Source: Symsagittifera roscoffensis
Taxonomy: Eukaryota > Xenacoelomorpha > Acoela > Convolutidae
DNA: 64,000 nt
Direction of reading: 5' to 3'
Assembly (NCBI RefSeq): GCF_963678635.1
Contig: NC_087062.1
Location: forward strand, 38,462,518-38,526,517
Shown in pieces: positions 53,059 through 64,000 of the stretch (its first letter is position 1; each line of letters starts with the position of its first letter). The position numbers and the translations under genes are program-made. The notes under the pieces were generated by a model. The model did not search any database, was not told the DNA's origin, and saw only the letters and a program-made list of their open reading frames with translations.

Positions 53059-53516
53059 TTCATAACCTTGTAACACATCTTTACACCATAAAATTGACGC
53101 GTATGTGAGGTCGAGTGGGGGACGGGAAGACCCGAGTTTGTGACGGAAATTTTTGATGTACAGTCTGATATTTATATATAATAATAAACTCAAAGAAACA
53201 ATTACTAGCCGTTTTTTTTCTGTCAAGTTATGGTGTTTATGCTGCTTCATGACTTAGTCTGCCTCAAAAATTGTTCCGAGTTGAGTTAAGACAAACAATT
53301 TTTTAATTAAAAAAAAAAAACTTTGAATATTCTAAACTAAGTACTATCCAGACAATAAAGTGAATTCGAATCCATCCAAATTTTTAGCTTGATATGTGCA
53401 GTCTTGTTGTTTGCACGCGTGCAGTAGTTGTTATAGAATAGCTTTTGCGAAGTCTTGAAATCAGTATCCAGATTATTTTTCTCCCGAAAAAATTTTTCTT
53501 AAAAATATGTAAAAAT

Positions 53517-54036
53517 CTGAACTTGGTTTATTATTGAACCTCAACGGTTCCTTTCCAACTCTAGGAGTAACGCGGCTGTATTTAAACTTTTAGCTTGAGG
53601 GTTAGAAACCTGATCTGCTAGGTCAATTGCTTAAGTCCCGGTCGGGGCTCGAGTCCCGATTTCGTTTGTCTGCTTGTTTTGAATTAGTTTAATTTCCAAA
53701 GCATATTATTAGCAGTTGGCTTATTAGTTCGTCAATATACCGATTCAAAATTCGAAACAAAAAAAGTAAAATTTGAATGTGTGTAATGACGAACTAAAAA
53801 ACGACTGTTACTTATAGTAAGACTTCTTTGAATCAGAAAAAAAAATGAAATCTCTGCTTTGGAAATTAAGTCAACTTCAAACAAGCAAAGAAACGAAACA
53901 GGGAATCCAGCAGCCGACTGGGAATCAAACCATTGACTTAGCAGACCAGGTTTCTAAATCCAGACCGAAAGGTTTAAGTACATCCGCGTTACTTTAGAAG
54001 TAGGAAGGAACCATTAAGGATCAATAATAAAGTAAG
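53517..54036. repeat. Large inverted repeat with tRNA-like cores
   Basis: Left arm (about 53517-53708: GTTTATTATTGAACCTCAAC, GTAACGCGG, GAAACCTGATCTGC, AATTTCCAAAGCA) is repeated in inverse orientation at about 53860-54036, with moderate divergence. The left arm contains GGGCTCGAGTCCCG and the right arm GGGAATCAAACC (inverse), both T-arm/B-box-like. It looks like two opposed copies of one tRNA-derived SINE. Confidence 0.7.
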
Positions 54037-54524
54037 ACCAATTATTTATTGTTTCAGAAATAATTCGGGGAAATGTGGTGTTAAAATTTCATAACTTGAA
54101 AATAATTGCTCAAAAAAGATTTGACAACAGTTTTCTTTTGACATTTTCTGTTTCTGCTCAAAGATTATCGGCATCGTTTCCGCTTCGTATGTTTTTTCAG
54201 TTGATAGTTTGAATTTCAAAAGACTGACCTAGCATGTTTGCCTCGAATTTTTCTTTGATAAAAACAGTGATCATGAAAGTATGGAACAAGATTTTTTCTT
54301 TTTTTGAGACGCTATGGTAAATTTTATCTTCGTTTTGCAAAAAAATTGGAACTTTTTCTCAAAAAGCCTTCTACCGATTTTTAAAAATGGGTATTGATAG
54401 AAAAGCCGCCTTATCTCTTCGCTTGATTCCTCAGGCCTCTTTTTACTGTAGCCCTTTGTCTACAGCATTCAAAAAAAATCTGTAGGGGAAGATTTAACCG
54501 ATATTTTTCGTTTTTATTTCGCAA

Positions 54525-57350
54525 AAACTAACCTACCAAATCTGAGACCAGAAACGTTTTTACACACAAAATTATGCCCTCTGACTAGTCAATTTATCGA
54601 ATTACTTACCGTTTTTTGAATCTGTTTTTAAAAATTTTTCTCAAAAACTAGCCTCCTAAGGAGATTGTGCGTTCAATGGATTCAACGGGCAGTGAGAAGC
54701 TCCGCTGTATTGGCAAAAACCATTTGTTTTTACACAAAAAGTTATCGTTGTCACAAAAGTCAATTTTTGTGATTTTTTTCTTCCAAATTTGATGAAATTT
54801 ACCAGAAAATATCATCCTATATCTGAGGTTTTAGGTTCTATCGAAAGAACGGGTTGTGAGAAGCTCCTTTGCATACGCGATTGCGCGCCAGTATGTTTGA
54901 CACAAAAATATGGCCCTCAGAAAAGTCATAACCATGGTTTTTTGACAGTTGTAAGATTTTTTTTGACATTTCTAGAGAACTATCATGCTAAACTAGGATT
55001 TTTGGGAAATCGAAAAAACAATTTGGGTGAATCTTTTCTGCATTAGCGGCTCTGACAATTTTTTTTTTCAAAATAAAAAGCTATTTTTCTCGGAATTGTC
55101 TTTTTTCCGATCTGTTGACCGTTTTTAGATTTTCTCTTTATCTGGTATGATAGGCTTAACCAAATGAAAGGAATGCATACTCTTTTGTGTTTTGTATAAC
55201 CGCCCAGTTTTGTTTAGAAAAAAACATGGCCTTCAAACAAGTGAAAGTTTTGAAACTTTGACTGTTTTTGTAAGTTTTTGACTCTACACGAAGATTAGCG
55301 TGCCAATTCTCAGGTTAAGTTTTCAGGAAACCCAATTTTTGGAAATTTTCTCTACTGTACTGGCCATGAAATTCTTTGAGCAGAAAAAGTTGCCCAATTT
55401 TGGAAAGTCAAATTTTTGAACTTTGACAGTTGTTTAGAAACTTTTTGAATTTTCATAAACATTACCCTAACAAATCTTAGATGATAATTTCAATCGAAAA
55501 AAGCGGTTGCATCTTTTTTTTCCTGCACAAGCAGCTACTCCTTAATTTTTGCCAGAGAACTTTGATGTTTTTGGGAAAATTTCAACATCTCGAAAATAAA
55601 ATTTATACTCTTCTCACTTATTTTAGAAAAACAACTAAGGTTTCGGGCGAAGTCCAATTTTTGTAATTACTTATTTCGTCCCGCAGCAGCATAACAATTT
55701 TTAAAAATATCAAAATCTAGCCTGCAGTTTCAGCTGGGCCCTAAGTGTCCTTTGTCGAGACATAAAAAAATTTTGGTTCACCTTGTTTTTTTGTGTTTTA
55801 TTATTTTTTCGACTGATGTTTTTTATGATTGTGTTGAATCGCAAGTCGTGCGAAGCTCCGCTTTTACTCTGTGTTATAAATGATACCAAAGTTTATATTA
55901 AGTTATGCTGCTGTTTGTGTTTGTCGTCTTTTTGTTGTCTCAAAAACTAACCTAACAAATTTGAGACCAGAAACGTTTTTACACACAAAATTATGCCCTC
56001 TGACTAGTCAATTTATCGAATTGCTTACCGTTTTTTGAATCTGTTTTAAAAAAACTTTTCTCAAAAACTAACCTCCCAAAGAGATTGTGGGTTCAATGGA
56101 TTCAACGGGCAGTGAGAAGCTCCCCTGCATTGGCAAAAACCATTTGTTTTTACACAAAAATTTATCGTTGTCACAAAAGTCAATTTTTGTGCTTTTTTTT
56201 TCTAAATTTGATGAAATTTACTATAAAATATCATCCTATGTCTGAGGTTTTGGGTTCTATCCAACAAACGGGCTGTGAGAAGCTCCTTTGCTTAGGCGAT
56301 TGCGCCCCAGTATTTTTGACACAAAAATATGGCCCTCAGAAAAGTCATAACCATGGTTTTTTGACAGTTGTGAATTTTTTTTTGTAATTTCTAGAGAACT
56401 ATCATGCTAAACTTGGTTTTTGGGTCCAATTAAAAATACAGGTTGGGTGAATCTTTTCTGCATTAGCGGCTATGACAATTTTTTTTCAAAATAAAAAAGC
56501 TAGTTTTCTCGGAATTGTCATTTTTCTGATCTGTTGACCGTTTTTAGATTTTTCTCGTTATCTGGTATGATAGGCTTAAACAAACGAAAGGATTGTATAA
56601 TCTTTTGTGTTTTGTATAACCGCCCAGTTTTGTTTAGAAAAAAACTTGGCCTTCAAACAAGTGAAAGTTTTGAAACTTTGACTGTTTTTTTTGGAAGTTT
56701 TTGACTCTACACGAAGATTGGCGTGCCAATTCTCAGGTTAAGTTTTCAGGAAACCCAATTTTTGGAAATGTTCTCTACTGTACTGGCCATGAACATCTTT
56801 GAGCAGAAAAAGGTGCTCAATTTCGGAAAGTCAAATTTTTGATTTTTGACAGTTGTTTAGAAACTTTTTGAATTTTCATAGACATTACCCTAACAAATCT
56901 TAGATGATAATTTCAATCGAAAAAAGCGGTTGCATCATTTTTTCCTGCACAAACAGCTACTCCTTATTTTTTGCCAGAGAACTTTTATAATGTTTGAAAA
57001 ATTTCAGCATCTCGAAAATAAAACTTATACTCTTCTCACTTATTTTAGAAAAACAACTAAGGTTTCGGGCTAAGTCCAATTTTTGTAATTACTTATTTCG
57101 TCCCGCAGCAGCATATCAAATTTTGAAAAATATCAAATGCTAGCCTGCAGGATCAGCTGTGCCCTAAGTGTCCTTCTTCGAGACATAAAAAAGTTTAGTT
57201 CACCTTGTTTTTTTGTGTTTTTTTTTCGACTTATGCTTTTTATGATTGTGTTGAATCGCAAATGGTGCGAAGCTCCGCTTTGCCTCTGTGTTATACTGAA
57301 ATTTATATTGAGTTATGCTGCTGTTTGTGTTTGTCGTTTTTTTTGTAAAT
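54525..57350 (+). repeat. Tandem duplication, two units of about 1.42 kb
   Basis: GAGACCAGAAACG is at 54544 and 55963 (1419 bp apart) and CTAAGTGTCC at 55741 and 57163 (1422 apart). Order and spacing are kept throughout, with many substitutions. Each unit ends with the GTGCGAAGCTCCGCTTT module and GTTATGCTGCTGTTTGTGTT. No gene; short in-frame pieces are broken in both copies. Confidence 0.9.
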
Positions 57351-58435
57351 TGAAGTTTTCATTTTTTTTATCGACTTATTTATATTTTTCTGACTTTATT
57401 TTATTCTCATGTTGCATTCGCTAGCTTGCGTAACTACGCTTGCGTTGCATCGCAAATGATGCTATGCTCTAGTTTGTCTCCTTGTTTTGGTAGCATAGCA
57501 GTCTGAATAGCTTAGCTATATTGCCACTAATGAAAAAAATATGAATCTTTTTATGCAGTATTGTGATTCACTGGGCTTTTTATGGGTATTTTCTAAATAC
57601 CCTCTTACGAACTTCTTTTTTTCCAACCTAAGTCGTAAACATTAGTACTCTTTTTGAAAGTGCTCCTTTATTGCAGATCAATAACCAGCGATTAAGTACA
57701 GCAAATGCTAAGGATATTAACACACACTATTGTATTACAAATAGCACTTTAGCTTCAAGGTGTTATGGTTCTGTAGCGTAGAGGTAGGGAAGGAGACCAG
57801 CAGCAAAATAAGAGGTTTCGAACCTAAGTAGGGTCGCATGTTTTTAATGAATTTTTTCGTATACTAGTTAAAATGCGTCCGCTTTATAAATTGAGACATG
57901 TTAGTTGCTAAATTTCTTTTCAATTTGACTGGTACTGCTAATGCGTCATAATTGGCTTGCGTTACTTAGCAATTGTGTAGACTCATAATTGGCGTGCGTC
58001 ACTGAAGAAATTTTGTAGACTCAAAGTTTTACTCATGCATTTTTTGCCAGTAGCGGTGTCAGTAATATTTTCGCTTGTGTATGCGAAGTGCAACTTCGCC
58101 TCTGTGTTTATCTTTGCTGACATGATAAAACTACCGAGTCTTATATCAAAATTATAGTTTTTTTTTTTCAGAAAAACGTTGAAAGCATCCACGTGTTTTT
58201 GACTTCCTTTTTTTGAGTTATGTATTTTTGTGAAATTTTTTTATTCGCATTATTATACTGCAATCGTTTGGCTGTATCAAATTCTGATGATAATTTTCAT
58301 TTCACTGGATTGTGTTTTTTCGAATTTTATTTCGCGCTTTATCAGTTTTTATAGTTACAAAACGACATTTTGAGCTGAAAAAACTCAAAACATGTTTTGA
58401 AGCTATACAAAAAATGAATTTTTATAACGTCAAAT
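57351..58435. other. AT-rich, no gene; one tRNA-like module
   Basis: At 57772-57835 GTAGCGTAGAGGTA (A box) and GGTTTCGAACC (B box) lie 40 bp apart, then a short T-run: a tRNA-derived module. A GCGAAGTGCAACTTCGCCTC palindromic module is near 58081. Nothing else recognisable. Confidence 0.45.
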
Positions 58436-58821
58436 CAGGGGCGGATCAGGGATTTTCTCGAGGGGGGGGGGCGGATTTTCAATAAATTCTCGAAAACTTT
58501 GACGACTTTTTTTTCTAGGTCGACCAAATTGATTTTCCGAGCTCTCCTAAAACACTAAAAAGACCCTGTTTTGGTCAAATTTTCTGCAGGAAATTTTTGA
58601 AAAAACAGGCCAAAAAATTGCGTTTTTTTGGCGCGCGCTCCCCTCAAAGTTAGTATATATTGGCGCCAAAGTCGCCTTTAGAAAAATCTCAGGATCGGTC
58701 GGCCAAAAATGGATTTTTAAAAAGTACCAACCAAAGAAGGGACCCTTTGGGTCGGCAGGGGGTCGAATCCCTGAGGAGAAAAAGCGTTCGCCACCGCCCC
58801 CCCCCCCTAAATCCGTCTCTG
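58436..58821 (+). mobile_element. Non-autonomous hAT-type transposon, copy 1
   Basis: Starts CAGGGGCGGATC and ends in a poly-C run and TAAATCCGTCTCTG, imperfect inverted termini. Flanking octamers CGTCAAAT and CTTCAGAT match at 6 of 8, a decayed 8-bp target duplication. The interior matches copies at 60219 and 61870 and has no transposase. Confidence 0.8.
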
Positions 58822-59243
58822 CTTCAGATGAATAAAAATTACTGACAAAAAAACACATCCTGTTGTTGTCCAATCACTTGCAACGTGTTTTTTTTCTGCC
58901 ATCGATGTCATGATGTTGCAGAACACATTTTAATCTGGGACTCCCCAGAATGTTTAAATTTGAAAAAAAAAACGAATAAAATTTTCTTCGTTTTCTGTTA
59001 AGAAAGTCAGACAGTCAAACTTGGGTATATTGGGAGTGTTCCGCACAAAATTCAGTTTTATAGCATAACAGCATAATAGATTGCGATATAATTTATGAAC
59101 TAAAACTAATCCAGTGTATTGAAATATATCAGCAGAGTTCGGCGACTCTGCTGCGTACTAAGAAACACGGTATCCATAACTTCAGTATCAATGAAAAAAG
59201 AGGAAAAAAGAAGAGTTTCAATAGTCAATAAATATTTAAAGAA
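58822..59243. other. No gene seen
   Basis: AT-rich with no repeat or ORF that I can support. Confidence 0.5.
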
Positions 59244-59398
59244 TGTTAAAAGACAATCCTTTTAATATAGAAGGATCTTTGGTGAATGCCAGAATTTAGC
59301 TGAGAGGAAAAAAACTCAGAACACTTATCGTGATCCACTCAGCTAAATTCGGGCATTCACCAAAGATCTTTCTATATTAAAAGGTTTATCTTTTAACA
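59244..59398. repeat. Inverted repeat, 61-bp arms, 33-nt loop
   Basis: TGTTAAAAGACAATCC...TTTAGCTGAG (59244-59304) pairs with CTCAGCTAAATT...TTTTAACA (59338-59398) with few mismatches. AACACTTAT..TGATCCA occurs both in the loop and just after the right arm, as direct repeats flanking that arm. The size would also fit a microRNA-precursor-like hairpin. Confidence 0.9.
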
Positions 59399-60218
59399 CT
59401 TATTTTGATCCAATGAAAAGGACAAAAGTCTGAGAATGCACTACAAAAGGGGCTGTTATTAAGGCTGGAAATTAGATTGAAAATTTTTGTTTCTCAGAAT
59501 GTGAAAATTTGTTTGGTCGATTTTAAACAAAAAATCTGTGCGAAAAAATTAGCTGTAAGATGGCTATTTGCAAGATTAAAAAAAAATAGAAATCTCGTTA
59601 CCAAGTAGCGCTTTGAATGTAAATCAGCAAATTAAATTTTAAATTTACTGGGAAAGAAAACATTGTTAACAGGGATTGCTACTTCATGCTGGTACCTGAA
59701 ATTGTGGGTTTCAATAGCTTCAACTTCATCAAAATAAAAATGTCTAAACTTAAATGTATTTGCTTTAAAAAAACCGAATAACGCGTTGAAAAACTGAAAA
59801 ATAGGTGACATGATGCTGAGAGGAGGTTTTTTTTAGCGCATACTTTATTTTTATCAGGAAAAAATATTTAATTAAGCGAGGTTTTCAGTAAAATTTATTT
59901 GGAAAAATCAAATCAAAATAATTAGGAAAGGCGTGAGATAGAAATACAAAACTGGTCAAAACTACCTCTCAATGGAGTTTTGGGGCCCATCCTTCATTAG
60001 AAGGAACTCAACTAACATCAGATTTTAAAAAACAAACTACTTAAAATTTTTTACCATAAAATTTCAATTGATACTTCTGTCTTTAACGATTTTAAGTAAC
60101 TACAATAACAAATTTACAAATCAAAACAGTCTTCTAAAATTGGAAGCTTTAACCATTTTTAGTTTCCAATGAACACTATTCTCCCCTTGAATAAATTTAA
60201 AATTTTACTGCTTTATTC
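59399..60218. other. No gene seen
   Basis: A/T-rich, no supported feature other than the target-site copy CTTTATTC at 60211-60218. Confidence 0.5.
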
Positions 60219-60644
60219 CAGGGGCGGATCTAGGATTTTCTCGAGGGGGGGCGGATTTTCAAAAAAAATTCGAAAATTTTGACGACCTTTTTTTAAGGTC
60301 GACCAAATTGATTTTTCGAGCTCTCCCAAAGCACTGTTTGCCCCTATTTTGGCTAAGTTTTCTGCGCCGCAGGCAAATTTTTAAAAAAACAGTCGAAAAA
60401 GCAGTTTTTAGGAACTTTTTGAAAAATTTTGACAAAAAAATCGCGGTTTTTTTTGGCGCGCGCTCCCCCTCAAAGTTAGTATATATTGGCGCCTTTAGAA
60501 AAATTTTAGGGTCGGTCGGCCAAAAATGGATTTCTCAAAAATTATCAAAGGGGAGACGGGACGCTTTGGGTCGGCAGGGGGTCGAATCCCTGAAGAGAAG
60601 AAGCGTCCAATACACCCCCCCCCCCCCACCTAAATCCGCTCCTG
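60219..60644 (+). mobile_element. Non-autonomous hAT-type transposon, copy 2
   Basis: CAGGGGCGGATCTAGGATTT at the left, TAAATCCGCTCCTG at the right. An exact 8-bp target duplication, CTTTATTC (60211-60218 and 60645-60652), is diagnostic of the hAT superfamily mechanism. A long poly-C run is inside the right end. No transposase. Confidence 0.95.
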
Positions 60645-60734
60645 CTTTATTCCATAGCGACTCAAAAATACACCTTCGACAAAATTTTACGATGAGTTTC
60701 CACATTTTAAGATTTGAGGGAAGCTCCTTTGAAA

Positions 60735-60930
60735 TACAATACAGTGGCATCAACACTAGAGAAAGTAGAACTGGCTCTGATTCGGTTACCTCCGGACACT
60801 GAGTACATACTAAGAGTGTCGTTGTGTTCTGTTGTCTGGCTGGCAGTCGACACTGAGAGAGATCCATCCAAGTCTTTGTTACCACTGCAACAGCGACACA
60901 ACATCCAAACGCTAAATACAATATGAAATA
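60735..60930 (-). other. GC-richer patch, candidate exon on the minus strand
   Basis: The minus strand has TGTTGCAG (acceptor-like), then an open stretch GNKDLDGSLSVSTASQTTEH...MYSVSGG ending at a GGTAACC donor-like site. A different minus frame of the same DNA encodes a hydrophobic MYFILYLAFGCCVAVAVV start. The plus strand is also open. Composition differs from the surroundings, but no family is recognised and the frame is undecided. Confidence 0.25.
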
Positions 60931-61869
60931 CATTTTAAAAAATTTAGATCAGTTAGATGAAAAACTGGCCTGATTAAAGCCCATATAATTTGACAAAAAT
61001 ATATCTAAAACGAATAGCAAAAATAAAAATTGATATGACAAAACCATTATTTAAACAAACGCACAATTTTCCGGATGTAAAAATATTTAAGTCTTAATTT
61101 AACATCAAACGACCAATAGCAGGAACCAGAAAACGGTATAAAAATTGAGAAAAAAGTAAAAATCGTAGGTTTTTCTACGCAAGTGGAGATTTAAAAAAAT
61201 AAAGAAGGGTAACTTTTTGACAAAAAATGTTCAAAAGATTGATGTAATTTGGACCACCATACATTATTTTCAACTTATTTAAGTCACTCGACGTTTTATT
61301 TGAATGTTTTTATCTGTAATCACTCGAATGAAATTGACAGTATTATGTTTTGAAGGTTTAATACCATGTCAACTTGAAAATATTTCGAAAATATTGGAAA
61401 ATTTGAAAATGTTTTAAAATAATCAAACAATTTAGGAAAGCCCGGGTTGGGTTCGCATTGAAAAAACTGGACAAAAACAGCGATGGCCATTGATGATTTA
61501 TCGATGCTCACTGCCACAATAGCAAAATTTATTGATATATTATCGCTAATTTGTCTAATTTCCAGCGATGAAACAACGATAAAAAACTATCAAAATGAGC
61601 AAAAACTGTGGACTACTGGTGGGTTCAATCCCGCAATTTTCAGCTGAGTATACATGAATTTCACCTCAATGATTTAATTATTGACAAGTTATAGAGCTTA
61701 TTTACTCTAACTCTTGTTTGATAGATGTAGAATGAGTTCAAATTTCTTAAGTTTTAAAGCAGAATTTCCACGGAATCATTAGGGAAATAGCTCTGAAATA
61801 ACGCAGGTTTAGCTATACAAAAAACACCGAGTTATTTATGAATCAGCGCTGAAAAATAGCGATCACTGG
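60931..61869. other. No gene seen
   Basis: AT-rich. A GTGGGTTCAATCCCGC B-box-like string near 61618 has no A box in place. Confidence 0.5.
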
Positions 61870-62286
61870 CAGGGACGGATCTAAGATTTTCTCGAGGGGT
61901 GGGAGAGACGGATATTCAAAAAATTTTCGAAAATTTTAACGGCTTTTTTTTTGGTGGACAAAATTGATTTTCTGAGCTCTCCTAAAGCACTAAAACGATG
62001 CTGTTGCGGCCAAATTTTCTGCGCCGCAAGCAAAATGTGGAAAAAAACTGGTCAAATAGCCATTTTTGGGCACTTTTTGGAAAATTTTGACAAAAACATC
62101 GCGTTTTTTTGCAAGTGCTTCCCATCAAAGTTAGTATACGTTGGTGCCGAAAGCGCCTTAGAAAAACTTTAGGGTCAGTCGTCCAAAAATGGATTTCTTA
62201 AAAAGTAACAAAGGGGGACCCTTTGGGTCGGCAATAGGTCGAGTCCCTGAGAGAAGAAGCGTCCCCCCCCCCTAAATCTGCCCCTG
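61870..62286 (+). mobile_element. Non-autonomous hAT-type transposon, copy 3
   Basis: CAGGGACGGATCTAAGATTT at the left, TAAATCTGCCCCTG at the right. An exact 8-bp target duplication, ATCACTGG, lies at 61862-61869 and 62287-62294. The interior aligns with copies 1 and 2 (GAGCTCTCCTAAAGCACTAA, AAAGTTAGTATA, CCCTTTGGGTCGGCA). Confidence 0.95.
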
Positions 62287-62397
62287 ATCACTGGAATACT
62301 ACAGAAAAGCAATAATTAACGGTGGGACTTCAACCCGGGAGATTAGTTTAAACTCAAAATCTTTTTGTTTACCAACATTTCAGCTCATAATTTTATA

Positions 62398-62560
62398 AGC
62401 CGGGCGCGAGTCTAAATTTTTTGAGTAGATGTATTAGTTTTTTCAAATACCTGCCAAAAACTAAGTTTTCGGGTCTCTTTAGAAAATCTTGGCCAAAAAT
62501 TGCAATTTTTTGGCGTGCGCTTCACCCTTAAAATCAGTCGATAATGTAAGTGCCCAATTC
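62398..62560 (+). repeat. Fragment related to the hAT-type interior
   Basis: GGCCAAAAATTGCAATTTTT and GGCGTGCGCTTCACCCTTAA resemble the middle of copies 1-3, but the termini are missing. Confidence 0.45.
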
Positions 62561-64000
62561 AACCAATTTTCCCGCCAATAGCAAATGAATTTAGATGAAA
62601 ATTGCTATATAACACCAAAATGTATAGAGGGAAAGTTTTTTTTTCCGAACATTTAAAGCGGGAAGAAGTTTTGTAATCGAGAGTGTATCAGTGTTTTTGT
62701 TTTCCACGCAATGTCGAGTACATCACAGAATCATTGGAATTGGTCGAGTGTTATATCAAATTGAAGCCATGCCAGTCGTCATTAAAACGAAATAAAAAAA
62801 TTTGAAAATTTCACCCAGTGTCATAAAACTTCAGACTTTTATAAGCTAATTGGAGGCCGAGGCATCACTCAAAACAAAAATATTTTTAAGAGTATGATTA
62901 AGCGCTTTCTCCGCATTAAATGCTTAAAAAACTATTTAATATTATGTAAAACAAATTATAAAAACTGTTTAAATTTATAATTTTGAATTTTGTTTTAAAT
63001 TTTCTTTGTCATTCAATTTTGAAGACAAATTTGTCAATTCTGCCTAATTCATAAATTTTTTACGTGTCTGTATAGCTGTCTAATCCCAACACGCACTAAA
63101 AACGACATAATTTTGAGGAAAAAAAAGAATAAAAAGTTTTTAAAGTATTTTTGGGAAGGTGGTCAGAACATTCTTTGCTATTTTTTGAATAATTTATCCG
63201 TGCGCAAAATCAGGTACTACAAATAATCATCGGAATGCGTCAAAATCGATTCAGTCGTGATTCGATCGACATAAGGAAAGTTCAAAAAATTGTACCAGTG
63301 TTGAGTAAAGCCGTTAGAAAATTTTTGTTTTTTTATTGACTATAGTTTACTCCGGTTTCCTTGGCAAAAAATTAAAGAAAAAGCCATAAAAAAAATTGCA
63401 AATAGTTTGAACATAAAAACGTTTTAAATGATTTTTCGAGCCAAAGGTTTGTTTAAATGAGAAGCTGTTCTTGAATATTTTTTGCCATTCATTCTCTTGC
63501 GGGACAAATAACATAATGATTGACGATGTAAAAACTGCATGGTACAAAACAGTTTTTAACCACCAGGATGGCAACATATTGATTAAAATTTTGAGCTGAA
63601 GTTTTATTTTGTCAATTTTTTTTCTTTTTGTATCAGTTATAGCTATGAGAATTATCGATGACATATGGTGAGAAAGCCCGCAGGTAATCATAATAGTCAT
63701 ATGTGGCATGGCATAATATTACAGCCCATTCAGCCGTGATTTGGATTCTAAAACTCTTTCGAAAAAGCTGTCGCTATTTGCCCAGGCCAAAATAGCTTAT
63801 CGAGTGCTGCGAGTTGTCGCTTTCTTTAATTTCTTTTCGTCTTTCATTGTGAGTTGTCATTTGTTGCGAGTTGTTGCGGTACCGAAAAACATGGGTCTAA
63901 GTTTTCGCGATGCAGAGTCAAATATCGATTTAACAATTGGAGAGTGGATCTGATAGACTCACTCCTAATCTAAAGCCACAATTATTTTGAACCCCACTCA
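62561..64000. repeat. Dispersed AT-rich repeat modules, no gene seen
   Basis: Copies of the AATCATCGGAAT...TTCAGTCGTGATTCGATCGA module lie at 62728 and 63225, and a GCCCATTCAGCCGTGATTTG remnant at 63723. A GGTGGTCAGAACATTCT module is at 63160. They are the same families as in the YIPF6 introns. Confidence 0.55.

Overview
This is nuclear DNA from a multicellular animal, not a prokaryote. Three conserved animal genes are recognisable: a mitochondrial-type thioredoxin (31594-31980), phosphatidylinositol 4-kinase beta (32159-34924), and YIPF6, a Golgi Yip1-family membrane protein in six exons (36215-45962). Introns use GT...AG sites. The rest is transposon debris and low-complexity AT-rich DNA. 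I cannot name the species. The thioredoxin and PI4KB genes sit head to tail, with an AATAAA directly before a 3' splice site and the next ATG. That layout fits a spliced-leader operon as found in tunicates, nematodes and some other animals; this is an inference.

Layout. (a) 1-5.75 kb: an A/C-rich remnant of a retroelement or integrated virus, with a frameshifted envelope glycoprotein resembling chuvirus glycoproteins, then an unrecognised Pro/Thr-rich ORF. (b) 6.5-7.4 kb: a fold-back element, a G-rich tandem array and a 24-bp palindrome. (c) 7.4-22.4 kb: a large, more GC-rich element I cannot classify. Its single long coding region is decayed by frameshifts and stops. It begins near an SGNH/GDSL hydrolase-like domain and ends in an acidic C-terminus. 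A 167-bp segment is triplicated inside it. The coding 3' end plus about 3 kb of non-coding DNA is duplicated in tandem (14285-17883 and 17884-22402). Each copy holds a further tandem repeat with perfect TGACGTCA (CRE) sites.

(d) 22.5-30.0 kb: a nest of retroelements. A 5'-truncated plus-strand LINE is followed by a minus-strand LINE fragment, which is split by a 3.88-kb Ty3/gypsy element with 99-bp LTRs. The gypsy element has no tRNA-type primer site. The sequence just after its 5' LTR is instead complementary to a stretch inside the LTR, as in self-priming Tf1/sushi-type elements. (e) 31.15-46.0 kb: the three host genes. Thioredoxin and PI4KB have uninterrupted coding regions; YIPF6 has introns of 71 bp to 6.1 kb filled with dispersed repeats, tRNA-like Pol III modules, an unexplained GC-rich 0.86-kb insert and a 105-bp-arm hairpin. 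(f) 46-64 kb: no confident gene. It holds a degenerate array of roughly 470-bp units, a 1.42-kb tandem duplication, several inverted repeats, and three hAT-type non-autonomous transposons, two of them with perfect 8-bp target duplications.

The host genes share a membrane-trafficking theme: PI4KB makes PI4P at the Golgi and YIPF6 is a Golgi/ER membrane protein. Co-expression cannot be shown from sequence alone.
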